This document shows positions 49,099 to 57,271 of a stretch of DNA of 64,000 bases, piece after piece (positions within the stretch are counted from its first letter, which is position 1; every line of letters starts with the position of its first letter). Made by a program: the position numbers and the translations under genes. This stretch comes from Sphingobium scionense (lineage in GTDB: Bacteria > Pseudomonadota > Alphaproteobacteria > Sphingomonadales > Sphingomonadaceae), in assembly GCF_014197035.1 (NCBI RefSeq), contig NZ_JACIEU010000015.1, positions 1 through 64,000 of the forward strand, given 5' to 3'. The notes beneath the pieces were generated by a model. The model ran no database searches and was not told the DNA's origin. It saw only the letters and a list, made by a program, of their open reading frames with translations.

Positions 49099-49737
49099 CT
49101 AGCCGTTCGGTCGACCGCGCGGACGCGGATCGGTCCAGCGGAAGGCGGAATCCGCGACCGGCACGCCATATTGCTGGTTCGACAGGCGCACCGCCGTGCG
49201 ATTATTCTGCGCGTCGAGCGCAACCCAGCCATACAGTTCCAGCCCGGCGGGCGCCGAAGGCTTGCGCTTGAAGATCATGGTGATGGTGCCGAATTCGGGC
49301 CGCTTGGGATCCTTCGCCTGAACGCTCAGCACGGTCGGGTCGCCGGTCGGCACGACAGTACCGAATTTCGACAGATCCTTGGTCGGATCGATCAGCGCCG
49401 CCAGCGGCGAATTGCCGATGGGCCAGCGCTGCACCTGACGGACCTCATAGTCGATCATGGTCAGCGCCTTGCCATCGCCCACGATCAGCAGCGGCACGCC
49501 CTTTTCATATTGGAAGCGGATCTTGCCCGGCTGCTTCAGGGTCAGCTTGCCGGTCAGCACCTGACCATTGCGATCGGTCTGACTGAAATCGGCGGTCAGG
49601 GTGGTGACGGCGCGGATATAGGTGTTGACCTGATTGAGGTCGGACGGTGCCGCCTGCTGGGCCAGGGCATAGCCCGCCGGCACCGCGACCAGCGCGGTGG
49701 CAAGGGACAGGGCGACGGGCGCGAGGATGCGCTTCAT
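49099..49737 (-). CDS. lolA: Outer-membrane lipoprotein carrier protein
   Basis: Periplasmic chaperone that ferries lipoproteins from the inner-membrane LolCDE complex to the outer membrane. The 212-residue protein has a signal peptide (about 1-26, ending YALAQ), then the LolA beta-barrel: LTADFSQTDRNGQVLTGKLTLKQPGKIRFQYEKGVPLLIVGDGKALTMIDYEVRQVQRWPI. A C-terminal Arg/Pro-rich tail is present. It lies downstream of ftsK on the same strand, with a 407-bp gap that contains a small-RNA candidate. Start fixed by the complete signal peptide. Confidence 0.93.
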   Translation of the reverse strand: MKRILAPVALSLATALVAVPAGYALAQQAAPSDLNQVNTYIRAVTTLTADFSQTDRNGQVLTGKLTLKQPGKIRFQYEKGVPLLIVGDGKALTMIDYEVRQVQRWPIGNSPLAALIDPTKDLSKFGTVVPTGDPTVLSVQAKDPKRPEFGTITMIFKRKPSAPAGLELYGWVALDAQNNRTAVRLSNQQYGVPVADSAFRWTDPRPRGRPNG

Positions 49738-49982
49738 GCAATCATCTCCGGGTTGTTCGGAAAAGGGGGCATAGGAGGTGGGGCTTGAACCCGCTGTGAA
49801 CCTTGCTGTTCCATCGAAGGGAAAGGATCGATCCGAAAGACCAGACGGGGGAGAGCGGCCGTAAACTGGCTGGCTCGATCCCCCGTGCTCCCGCCTCGCC
49901 ATGCCGGTCTTACCGGCGGCACCGCTCCAATTATGTTTATCGGCGCGGCAGCAGCGACGCCTGCCTAGACCGATTCGCGGAT

Positions 49983-50085
49983 AAAAAAAAGGCTGATCCG
50001 AAGACCAGCCTGAAAAGTTTTTAGGAGAGGATGCCTGAAAGGCCTGTTCCTAATGGCTCAAAGCCTATGCTCCGACAAATGCGAA
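49983..50085 (-). ncRNA. Small RNA candidate 1 (paralogue of 57059-57159), downstream of ftsK
   Basis: Read on the minus strand: a TTCGCATTTG start block, AGGAAC, a small hairpin GCCTTTCAGGC, a single-stranded ATCCTCTCCTAAAA segment complementary to ribosome-binding sites, then terminator AGGCTGGTC-TTCG-GATCAGCCT followed by T8. The other copy shares all blocks with identical spacing (62 nt from the anti-SD segment to the 5' block) while the sequence between diverges. No good -10 box is seen here, so it may be processed from the ftsK 3' UTR. The remainder of 49738-50144 contains no gene I can support. Confidence 0.65.
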
Positions 50086-50144
50086 GGCCGCAAGCATGGT
50101 TGCACGGAACGCAATCGCCCAAGGAAAACAGGCATTTCGTAGCG

Positions 50145-52469
50145 TCAGAGCGGATTGCCATTCTCGTCACGCAGCACTTCGCGGCGGCCAACATGGTTGG
50201 GCGGACCCACCAGTCCTTCTTCCTCCATCCGTTCGATCAGGCGCGCGGCACTGTTGTAGCCGACTCGCAGCTGGCGCTGCAGCCAGCTGGTCGATGCCTT
50301 CTGATTCTCGAAGACAAGCTGGCACGCCTTGCGGAACAGCTGCGCGTCCGGGCTGTCGTCGCCCAGGTCGACGCCGTCGAGCGCGAAGCTGCCTTCTTCC
50401 GGTTCTTCCGTGACCGCCTGGATATAATCGGGCGATCCCTGCGCCCGCCAATGGTCGGCGACCACCCGCACCTCGTCATCCGAAACGAAAGGACCATGAA
50501 CACGCATCAGGCCCTTGCCGCCATGCATGTAGAGCATGTCGCCCTTGCCCAGCAGCTGCTCGGCCCCCTGTTCGCCCAGGATGGTGCGGCTGTCGATCTT
50601 GCTGGTCACGAAGAAGCTGATGCGGGTCGGCAGGTTCGCCTTGATGACGCCGGTGATGACGTCAACCGAGGGTCGCTGGGTCGCCAGGATCAGGTGGATA
50701 CCGGCCGCACGGGCCTTCTGCGCCAGGCGCTGGATCAGGAATTCGACTTCCTTGCCCGCAGTCATCATCAGGTCGGCCAGCTCGTCAACCACCACCACGA
50801 TCTGCGGCAGCGGCTGGAAATCGAGCTGCTCTTCCTCATAGATCGGCTTGCCGCTCTCAGGGTCATAGCCCGTCTGGACGCGGCGGCCGAGCGGCTTGCC
50901 CTTGGCCTTCGCGGCACGGACCTTCTCATTATAATTGGCGAGGTTTCGGACCGAGATCGACGCCATCATGCGATAGCGATCCTCCATCTGCTCCACCGCC
51001 CATTTGAGCGCACGGATCGCCTTCGCCGGCTCGGTAACGACAGGCGAAAGCAGATGCGGAATATCGTCATAGGTCGACAGTTCGAGCATCTTGGGATCGA
51101 TCATGATCAGGCGCAGCTGGTCCGGCGTCATGCGATAGAGCAGCGACAGGATCATGGCGTTGAGACCCACCGACTTACCCGAACCGGTCGTACCCGCGAT
51201 CAGCAGATGCGGCATCGGCGCCAGATCGGCGATGATCGGCTCGCCCGAGATATTCTTGCCCAGGATGATCGGCAGGGTCGCTTCCGCGCCGAACTGCTCG
51301 CTGGTGATGAGTTCGCGGAAGGACACGCCCTCGCGGTTGGTATTGGGCAGTTCGATGCCGATGACGGTGCGGCCGGGAATCGTCGCGACGCGGGCCGACA
51401 GCGCCGACATGTTGCGAGCGATATCGTCGGCCAGCGCGATCACTCGGCTCGCCTTGATGCCGGGTGCCGGCTCCAGCTCATACATGGTAACGACCGGACC
51501 GGGGCGGACCTCGACGATATTGCCCTTCACATGGAAGTCGTCGAGCACGCTCTCCAGCAGGCGCGCATTGCGTTCCAATGCCGCCTTGTCGATCTTGCCG
51601 CCCTGATTCTGGGGAATAGGATTGAGCAAGTCCGCCGACGGCAACGAACTGTGGCCGAACAGGTCATCCTGCGACACCGGCGCCATCGCACGTTGCGCCA
51701 GGGCAGGCTTGGGCGCCTGGATGGTAATCGGCGGCTTAGGTTCATTGGAGACCTGCTTGCGCGGCGCGATAACCCGTTCGGCGGGGGTATCTTCATCCCC
51801 GTCCAGATCGGTTGCACTCCCCTGTCCGGCAAAGGCAAGCGACGGGCGCGGCAGGTTGAGCCGGGGCAGGGTCGGGCGGCGGATGGTGAAAATCGGCTTT
51901 TCCAGCGCAAGGCTGCGATACCAGACGAACAAACCGGCCAGCATCGTCACCACTACCAGGATGCCGATGATCCAGCCCTGCGCAGCCGGCGTCTGGGCCG
52001 TCAGGCTGATTACCCCCTTCGCGGTAACCAGACCTATCATCCCACCCCAACCCGATGGCAGGCCGACGAGCGGATTGGGCTGAAACAGGGCAAGCGCAAT
52101 GCCGATCAGGATAATGCCGACCAAGCACTTGCCGAACTGCGCCTTCCACCCGATGATCTCATGATCGCCCCACAGACGGCGCGCGGTAATCCCCATCAGC
52201 GGCAACAGCAGCGCGATCGGCACACCAAACAGCAGCAGCAGCATATCGGCGACCATGGCACCGGGCGCGCGCATGATATTGGCGACATGATCGCCCGCCA
52301 CCGTATTCATCGACGGATCGCTCGGCTGATAGCTCAGCAGCGCCAGCGCCAGGAAAAGGGTCGCCAGAAACAGGGAAATCGCACCGATCAGCGCACCGCT
52401 GCGCACGATGCTGCGCTTGAGCATTTCGCGCCACTCCGGCGTGCGTTTGGCTCCGCGGCTGACAGCCAT
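50145..52469 (-). CDS. ftsK: DNA translocase FtsK
   Basis: Division-septum DNA pump that segregates chromosome termini. The 774-residue protein has four N-terminal membrane helices (about 25-190), a short Pro-rich linker (about 200-300), and alpha/beta motor domains. Walker A is LLIAGTTGSGKSVGLNAMI (about 430) and Walker B QIVVVVDELADLMM; LILATQRPSVDVITGVIKANLPTRISF and the C-terminal gamma winged helix (ASTSWLQRQLRVGYNSAARLIERMEEEGLVG, about 705-740) follow. ATG 52469 (MAVSRG) is chosen over an ATG 12 codons upstream. The linker is short, like other alphaproteobacterial FtsK proteins. Confidence 0.96.
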   Translation of the reverse strand: MAVSRGAKRTPEWREMLKRSIVRSGALIGAISLFLATLFLALALLSYQPSDPSMNTVAGDHVANIMRAPGAMVADMLLLLFGVPIALLLPLMGITARRLWGDHEIIGWKAQFGKCLVGIILIGIALALFQPNPLVGLPSGWGGMIGLVTAKGVISLTAQTPAAQGWIIGILVVVTMLAGLFVWYRSLALEKPIFTIRRPTLPRLNLPRPSLAFAGQGSATDLDGDEDTPAERVIAPRKQVSNEPKPPITIQAPKPALAQRAMAPVSQDDLFGHSSLPSADLLNPIPQNQGGKIDKAALERNARLLESVLDDFHVKGNIVEVRPGPVVTMYELEPAPGIKASRVIALADDIARNMSALSARVATIPGRTVIGIELPNTNREGVSFRELITSEQFGAEATLPIILGKNISGEPIIADLAPMPHLLIAGTTGSGKSVGLNAMILSLLYRMTPDQLRLIMIDPKMLELSTYDDIPHLLSPVVTEPAKAIRALKWAVEQMEDRYRMMASISVRNLANYNEKVRAAKAKGKPLGRRVQTGYDPESGKPIYEEEQLDFQPLPQIVVVVDELADLMMTAGKEVEFLIQRLAQKARAAGIHLILATQRPSVDVITGVIKANLPTRISFFVTSKIDSRTILGEQGAEQLLGKGDMLYMHGGKGLMRVHGPFVSDDEVRVVADHWRAQGSPDYIQAVTEEPEEGSFALDGVDLGDDSPDAQLFRKACQLVFENQKASTSWLQRQLRVGYNSAARLIERMEEEGLVGPPNHVGRREVLRDENGNPL

Positions 52470-52563
52470 GGTCTTCAATGTCCCCCAAATGTTCCGTTCC
52501 GGCACAATGCGCCGAGCCGGGAGTCTCCGTCAAGCCTGCGCCCTCTCGGCTCGTCCCGCCCCA

Positions 52564-52588
52564 TCCGCGACATTGCGTATGTCGCGGA
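52564..52588. promoter_or_regulatory. Perfect 10-bp inverted repeat upstream of a microprotein gene
   Basis: TCCGCGACAT-TGCGT-ATGTCGCGGA lies between ftsK (leftward) and the 33-residue membrane protein gene (rightward), 45 bp before that gene's ATG. A perfect dyad at this distance is compatible with a dimeric regulator's operator or an RNA hairpin in the leader. No regulator is assigned. Confidence 0.45.
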
Positions 52589-52632
52589 CTGGGGCTGCAG
52601 GCGCAGAGTAAACGGCGAAAGGAGATGTCGCC

Positions 52633-52734
52633 ATGTTCGCCTCTTTCTATCCCGCCTTTGTCGTGATTGCCTTGTGCAGCTTTGCCGTGGTGCTGCTGGG
52701 CGTCAGCCTGCAGGATGCGATGCGAGGGCGCTGA
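52633..52734 (+). CDS. 33-residue single-pass membrane microprotein
   Basis: MFASFYPAFVVIALCSFAVV followed by LLGVSLQDAMRGR: almost the whole protein is one membrane helix with a positively charged end. A strong AAAGGAG ribosome-binding site lies 8-14 nt upstream and a perfect dyad further up. It overlaps the convergent GNAT gene by 32 nt. Function unknown; similar microproteins attach to transporters or membrane enzymes. Confidence 0.55.
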   Translation: MFASFYPAFVVIALCSFAVVLLGVSLQDAMRGR

Positions 52735-53194
52735 GCGCTTCGCCATCGACACGCTGAACGGTCCATTCGTCCATCGGCCGGGCGCCGATCGCCCGGTAGA
52801 AGGCGATCGCCGGTGCATTCCAGTCGAGCACCGACCATTCGAGGCGAGCACAGTCGCGCGCGATCGCCAATTGGGCGAGACGGGCCAGAAGAGCCTTGCC
52901 GGCGCCCAGACCCCGCGCTTCGGGTAGCACGAACAGATCCTCCAGATAGAGGCCGGGACGCCCCTCGAAGGTCGAGAAATTGTGGAAGAAGAGGGCGAAG
53001 CCGATCGGCGTGCCATCATGCTCGGCGATCAGCACCTCCGCCATCGGCCGGGGACCAAACAGGTAACGAGCCAGCGCTTCGCGATCCGCCTTCACTTCAT
53101 GCGCGAGCTTCTCATATTCGGCGAGCGCCAGGATGAAATTCCCGATCGCATCGATATCCGTCGATTGCGCGTCCCTGATGATGACCTTGCTCAT
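52703..53194 (-). CDS. GNAT family N-acetyltransferase
   Basis: A 163-residue acetyl-CoA-dependent acetyltransferase. ILALAEYEKLAHEVKAD, VLIAEHDGTPIGFALFFHNFSTFEGRPGLYLEDLFVLPEARGLGAGKALLARLAQLAIARDC (about 55-115) contains the Q/RxxGxG/A acetyl-CoA loop, and RLEWSVLDWNAPAIAFYRAIGA the C-terminal motif. It closely resembles the spermidine/thialysine-type acetyltransferase subgroup (FEGRPGLYLEDLFV). Substrate, polyamine or amino acid, is inferred. Coupled to the EamA transporter gene (ATGA). Confidence 0.88.
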   Translation of the reverse strand: MSKVIIRDAQSTDIDAIGNFILALAEYEKLAHEVKADREALARYLFGPRPMAEVLIAEHDGTPIGFALFFHNFSTFEGRPGLYLEDLFVLPEARGLGAGKALLARLAQLAIARDCARLEWSVLDWNAPAIAFYRAIGARPMDEWTVQRVDGEALSALASHPAG

Positions 53195-54108
53195 GCCGCT
53201 CCCGCTTCCACATGGGCGATATCCGCCCGTTTCGTGCGCGCGGCGATAAGGCAGCCGGCAACGATCAACAAGGCACCGGCAAGAGTAGTCAGCGTCAGCC
53301 GCTCGCCGAAGGCCAGCCAGCCGAAGATCGCCGCCCAGACGAAAGCGGTATATTCGACCGGGATAAGCCGCTGCGCCTCCGCCCTTGCATAGGCCCAGGC
53401 CAGTGCAGCAAGCGAGGTGAAGGCAAGGACGGCGGCGAGCAGCACCAGCGGGACGGCTGGTCCGGTCGGCAGAATCGCCCAGGCCGGCGCGCCAATCGCG
53501 AACACGCCCAGCATGACCAGATGCTGGAAGAAGGCGACCTCAATCGGCGAGGCAAGCTGGGCCTGCTGGCGCTGGAGGATGAGGTTCCAGGCAAACAGAA
53601 TCGCCGAGAGCAGCACCGCACCAGTGCCCAGCATCGCGTTGCCATCATAGTCGCCGCGCATCCGCCCCGACAGGATCACGCCGACCCCGACCAGGCCGAG
53701 CAGCGAGGCGCCGATGGCTTGCCGGCCGATCCGCTCCTTGAGCAGCAGCGCCGCAAGATAGAGCGCGATCAGCGGGGCGATGAAGGAGAGGGCGATGGCT
53801 TCGGCCAGTGGCAGGCGCATGATCGCCCAGAAGAAGAGGCTGGCCATCAACGCCACCACCACGCCGCGCAGCAGGTGCAAGCGTAGCACTGAAGGCTTGG
53901 GCCAGCGCTGGCGGGTCGCAAGCATCAGGATCAGGCCGAGCAGGCTGCCGGTGATCGCGCGCCAGAGCAGCGCATTATAGAGGCCGATCGCGAGGCTGAG
54001 CCCCTTCATCGCCGCATCCATCACCGAAAATAGCGCGACGCCAAGGCAGCAGATGAGGAAGGGCAGCAGCACGGACGGGCTGCGGGGAGAGGAAAGCGGA
54101 CGATCCAT
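53191..54108 (-). CDS. DMT superfamily (EamA) transporter
   Basis: A 305-residue inner-membrane protein with ten predicted helices in two EamA repeats (about 10-140 and 150-285). MDAAMKGLSLAIGLYNALLWRAITGSLLGL, LPLAEAIALSFIAPLIALYLAALLLKERIGRQ and LIPVEYTAFVWAAIFGWLAFGERLT are typical. It likely exports a small metabolite; substrate unknown. It is upstream of and coupled to the GNAT gene, which suggests a joint detoxification or export function. Confidence 0.9.
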   Translation of the reverse strand: MDRPLSSPRSPSVLLPFLICCLGVALFSVMDAAMKGLSLAIGLYNALLWRAITGSLLGLILMLATRQRWPKPSVLRLHLLRGVVVALMASLFFWAIMRLPLAEAIALSFIAPLIALYLAALLLKERIGRQAIGASLLGLVGVGVILSGRMRGDYDGNAMLGTGAVLLSAILFAWNLILQRQQAQLASPIEVAFFQHLVMLGVFAIGAPAWAILPTGPAVPLVLLAAVLAFTSLAALAWAYARAEAQRLIPVEYTAFVWAAIFGWLAFGERLTLTTLAGALLIVAGCLIAARTKRADIAHVEAGAA

Positions 54109-54123
54109 CGATGGGTGACGGGA

Positions 54124-54354
54124 TCAGTCGCGACCGGGGCCGACGATCCTGCCGATATGCAATTCGTCGATATGAAGCCGGGTGATCCGTGCCTTGCCGA
54201 TGCGCAACCGACCGATGGCCAGGGCGCCGACCGCTATTGCCCCCAATGCAACTGCGCCCAAGGCCAATGTCCCGATAGCGGACGCGCCGACCACCTGCGC
54301 GCCCGTGGCGCTTGCGCCATGGGCGATGGCGGACCGGTCGGCGCTGTCCGTCAT
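54124..54354 (-). CDS. Small protein made of pentad (GALAI-type) repeats
   Basis: A 76-residue protein whose residues about 22-72 are ten consecutive five-residue units: [51 protein letters not shown] hydrophobic residue at every fifth place implies a regular beta-solenoid like pentapeptide-repeat or bactofilin proteins. It is coupled to ispG (ATGA), so it is translated after it. Function unknown; no enzymatic motif. Confidence 0.65.
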   Translation of the reverse strand: MTDSADRSAIAHGASATGAQVVGASAIGTLALGAVALGAIAVGALAIGRLRIGKARITRLHIDELHIGRIVGPGRD

Positions 54355-55496
54355 TCCGCCGCCTGGACCTGTCCCGCGTCGCTCGCCGCCGCCTCGATCT
54401 CGGCCGCCTTGGCCTCGACCAGCCTGACGATATGGTCGACCATGTCGGCATCCTGAATCGTGTGATCGGTGACGCCCGACAGATAGACCATATGCTTGCC
54501 ATTGCCGCCGCCGGTCAGGCCGATATCGGTCTCGCGCGCTTCGCCCGGACCGTTGACGACGCAGCCCAGCACCGAGAGCGAGAGCGGCGTGTTGATATGC
54601 TGCAGCCGTTCTTCCAGCGCCTGGACGGTGCGGATCACGTCGAAGCCCTGCCGCGCGCAGCTGGGGCAGGAGATGACCTTGACGCCGCGGGTGCGGATGC
54701 CGAGCGTCTTGAGCATCTCATAGCCGACCCGCACTTCCTCTTCCGGTTCGGCGGAGAGCGAAACGCGGATCGTGTCGCCGATGCCGGCCCAGAGCAGGTT
54801 GCCGATGCCGATCGCGCTCTTGACCGTGCCGCCGATCAGGCCGCCGGCTTCGGTGATGCCCAGATGCAGCGGGCAATCGACCGCATCGGCCAGTTGCATA
54901 TAGGCCGCGACCGCCAGGAACACGTCGCTCGCCTTCACGGCGACCTTATATTCGTGGAAATCCTGGTCCTGCAGCAGCTTGATATGGTCGAGCGCGCTTT
55001 CGACCAGCGCCTCGGGACAGGGCTCGCCATATTTTTCGAGCAGGTCGCGTTCCAGGCTGCCGGCATTCACGCCGATCCGGATCGAACAATTATTCGCCTT
55101 GGCGGCGTCCACCACTTCCTTCACGCGGGCGGCCGAACCGATATTGCCCGGATTGATGCGCAGGCAGGCGGCACCGGCATCGGCGGCTTCCAATGCGCGC
55201 TTATAGTGGAAATGGATATCCGCGACGATCGGCACGCGCGCGGCACGGACGATCTGTTTCAGCGCAGCAGTCGATTCCTCGTCCGGGCAGGACACGCGGA
55301 TGATGTCGACGCCGGCATCCTCACAGCGACGGATCTGATCGATCGTCGCCTTGACGTCATGGGTCAGCGTATTGGTCATGGTCTGCACCGTGACCGGCGC
55401 GCCGCCGCCCACGGCGACGTTGCCGACCATGATCTGCCGCGACTGCCGCCGCGCGATGTCGCGCCAGGGGCGCAGGCCGGGATTATGCTCGGACAT
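54351..55496 (-). CDS. ispG: 4-hydroxy-3-methylbut-2-enyl diphosphate synthase (flavodoxin)
   Basis: Penultimate step of the MEP isoprenoid pathway, a 4Fe-4S enzyme. The 381-residue protein has [32 protein letters not shown] at the N-terminus, the TIM-barrel region [31 protein letters not shown], and cluster ligands in [11 protein letters not shown] and [21 protein letters not shown]. Start ATG 55496 lies 5 nt after a hairpin that also contains the only plausible Shine-Dalgarno (GGAG). Downstream, it is coupled to the pentad-repeat protein gene. Confidence 0.96.
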   Translation of the reverse strand: MSEHNPGLRPWRDIARRQSRQIMVGNVAVGGGAPVTVQTMTNTLTHDVKATIDQIRRCEDAGVDIIRVSCPDEESTAALKQIVRAARVPIVADIHFHYKRALEAADAGAACLRINPGNIGSAARVKEVVDAAKANNCSIRIGVNAGSLERDLLEKYGEPCPEALVESALDHIKLLQDQDFHEYKVAVKASDVFLAVAAYMQLADAVDCPLHLGITEAGGLIGGTVKSAIGIGNLLWAGIGDTIRVSLSAEPEEEVRVGYEMLKTLGIRTRGVKVISCPSCARQGFDVIRTVQALEERLQHINTPLSLSVLGCVVNGPGEARETDIGLTGGGNGKHMVYLSGVTDHTIQDADMVDHIVRLVEAKAAEIEAAASDAGQVQAAE

Positions 55497-55501
55497 GAAA
55501 A

Positions 55502-55525
55502 GGGGCTCCAGAGATCTGGAGCCCC
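55502..55525 (-). terminator. Hairpin between fadL and ispG, covering the ispG ribosome-binding site
   Basis: GGGGCTCCAG-4 nt-CTGGAGCCCC, a perfect 10-bp stem followed by TTTTC and then the ispG ATG on the minus strand. By itself it looks like the fadL terminator. The GGAG of its 3' arm is the likely ispG ribosome-binding site, so the hairpin may control ispG translation or readthrough. Confidence 0.6.
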
Positions 55526-55547
55526 CTATAAGCGCTAAAACGACTAT

Positions 55548-56849
55548 TTAGAAGCGCGCGGTCAGCGATGCGGCAACCTGGTCCGCATTGCCGCTGGTCT
55601 GTGCCAAAGTGGTGGCAGTGACGGTCGCGGGCGACGGGAAGTAGCTGTCCGGGCGGATGATGTTCGCCTTTTCCACCCAGGTATGGGCATAGGCGACGTT
55701 CAACGCGAAGGACTGCGAGATATTCCAGGTCGCGCCGCCCGTCAGCCACACGCGATCGCCGTCGGGCACGCGGGTGGTCAGATGTTGCGGATTGGTCGGC
55801 GAACGGTCGAACATCGTACCGGCGCGCAGCGTGAAGGCCGGGCTGACATCATATTCACCGCCAACGCTGACGCTGTAGCTATCCTTATAGTCCAGTTCCT
55901 TGTTGGTCGTGCCGGTGGCCGAGGTAACCTCGATACCCTTGAAGCTGGACCAGCCATACCATTTGCCGGTCAGCATCGCGCGCAGATTGGGGGTCAGCTT
56001 GTGCATCATTGACACGGTGACGATGTCGGGCAGATCGAGCGGCGCGGTCGCGTCAAACGCGCCATTGGCGGCGCTGAGCGGCGTTACCAGGCCCGAAATG
56101 GTCTGGGTGCCCTTGAGCTTGTGGTTGATGCCTGAGCGATAATGGACGCCGATATTGGTGGTGCCGTTGGTGTAGAACAGGCCGGCGTTCCATCCGACGG
56201 TCCAGTCGTCGCCCTTCAGGCGGGTGAAGCCGTCGGTGGTGACCAGCGGCGACACCTGCGGCAGCGCGTTGGTCAGGTTCGCCTTCACATATTGCACGTC
56301 TACGCCGCCGCCGATCGAGAAATTGTCGTTCAGCTTGAACGCGGCCGAAGGCTGGATGTTGTAGGTCTTGAGATCGGTGTAGATCGAGTCATAGCGACCG
56401 AAGAAACCCGGATCATATTCCAGCTTCAGGCCGAAGGGGGCGTTGACGCCCAGGCCGAGCCACAGGCGGTCGGTGACCTGCGCCGAGGCATAGAAATTTG
56501 GGACCGGGATGACGTTTTCGAACGGCTGGCCACCGTCATTGCCGGTGACCGGCACGCGGGCGGTCGAACCGGGGATGGAGCGGTAGCTACCACGGTTGGT
56601 CTGCTTCGCCGAAGCCATCAGGGCGTTGACGCCGGCCGAAACCTGGACGCCCGACAGCTGGGTCATGGCGGCAGGATTGAAATAGATGGTCGAAGGATCG
56701 TCACCCGCAGCGGCGCCGCCAGCCATGGCGCGCCCGGTTTCCACCGGCGACTGTTCCTGCAGATAAAAGCCACCGGCCAGCGCCGGCATCGGTGCGACGA
56801 TCGCGCCGGTCAGCAGGATGGTGGGAAGAATGCGACGGCGAAGGGACAT
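55548..56849 (-). CDS. fadL: OmpP1/FadL family outer-membrane transport protein
   Basis: A 433-residue outer-membrane barrel for hydrophobic compounds such as long-chain fatty acids. Signal peptide about 1-25 (ending PALAG), then the FadL hatch region GGFYLQEQSPVETGRAMAGGAAAGDDPSTIYFNPAAMTQLSG and antiparallel strands through to the terminal ASLTARF, ending in the usual aromatic Phe. The physiological substrate in sphingomonads could also be an aromatic hydrocarbon. Transcribed alone, leftward. Confidence 0.92.
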   Translation of the reverse strand: MSLRRRILPTILLTGAIVAPMPALAGGFYLQEQSPVETGRAMAGGAAAGDDPSTIYFNPAAMTQLSGVQVSAGVNALMASAKQTNRGSYRSIPGSTARVPVTGNDGGQPFENVIPVPNFYASAQVTDRLWLGLGVNAPFGLKLEYDPGFFGRYDSIYTDLKTYNIQPSAAFKLNDNFSIGGGVDVQYVKANLTNALPQVSPLVTTDGFTRLKGDDWTVGWNAGLFYTNGTTNIGVHYRSGINHKLKGTQTISGLVTPLSAANGAFDATAPLDLPDIVTVSMMHKLTPNLRAMLTGKWYGWSSFKGIEVTSATGTTNKELDYKDSYSVSVGGEYDVSPAFTLRAGTMFDRSPTNPQHLTTRVPDGDRVWLTGGATWNISQSFALNVAYAHTWVEKANIIRPDSYFPSPATVTATTLAQTSGNADQVAASLTARF

Positions 56850-57058
56850 GGCGTTTCCTCTGCTAAAAACTCAATTGGCCATTGGGAGCGGGCGCTTAAA
56901 CGCCTCATGCGGGTTATGGAACCATGCGCATAACAGCTATTCCGACGATTTCTACAGGCGCGAATGACGGAATTCCGCGATTTTTCGCTCAATTGCCCGG
57001 ATTTCGGCCGGCTGGACGCTACGGCAAGTGCCGCGCTGTTGCGCCAACGTCACAGGTC

Positions 57059-57159
57059 AAAAAAAAAGCCGCCCCGAAGGACGGCTATGAAGTTTTAGGA
57101 GAGGATGCCTGAAAGGCGAGTTCCTTTTGCGGCGCAGAGACGTTCGTCGCAAATGCGAA
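57059..57159 (-). ncRNA. Small RNA candidate 2 (paralogue of 49983-50085), between the mutase gene and fadL
   Basis: Read on the minus strand it has the same blocks as candidate 1: TTCGCATTTG, AGGAAC, hairpin GCCTTTCAGGC, exposed ATCCTCTCCTAAAA, then terminator AGCCGTCC-TTCG-GGGCGGCT and T9. A -10-like TATCAT lies at 57162-57167, placing the start close to the conserved 5' block; a weak -35 (TTGCAT) is 15 nt further. It may bind ribosome-binding sites of several mRNAs, as alphaproteobacterial anti-SD small RNAs do. Confidence 0.68.
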
Positions 57160-57206
57160 ACATGATAGCGTGATTGCGTTTCATGCAACCGGTATCACAA
57201 ATCCAT

Positions 57207-57223
57207 GTTTCCCTAAGGGAAAC
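57207..57223. promoter_or_regulatory. Palindrome upstream of small-RNA candidate 2
   Basis: GTTTCCCT-A-AGGGAAAC, perfect 8-bp arms, 40 bp upstream of the -10 box of small RNA 2. A possible operator for that promoter. Apart from it and the small RNA, the 422-bp gap 56850-57271 contains no gene I can support. Confidence 0.4.
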
Positions 57224-57271
57224 TCGTCATGAAATAATGATAGCGATATCAATTTTGCGCGTTGCGACACG

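Noticed and set aside
50031-52757. 908-codon open frame antisense to ftsK
   Set aside because: It mirrors the high GC3 of ftsK, has His/Arg/Gln-rich composition and no domain; ftsK is unmistakable on the other strand.
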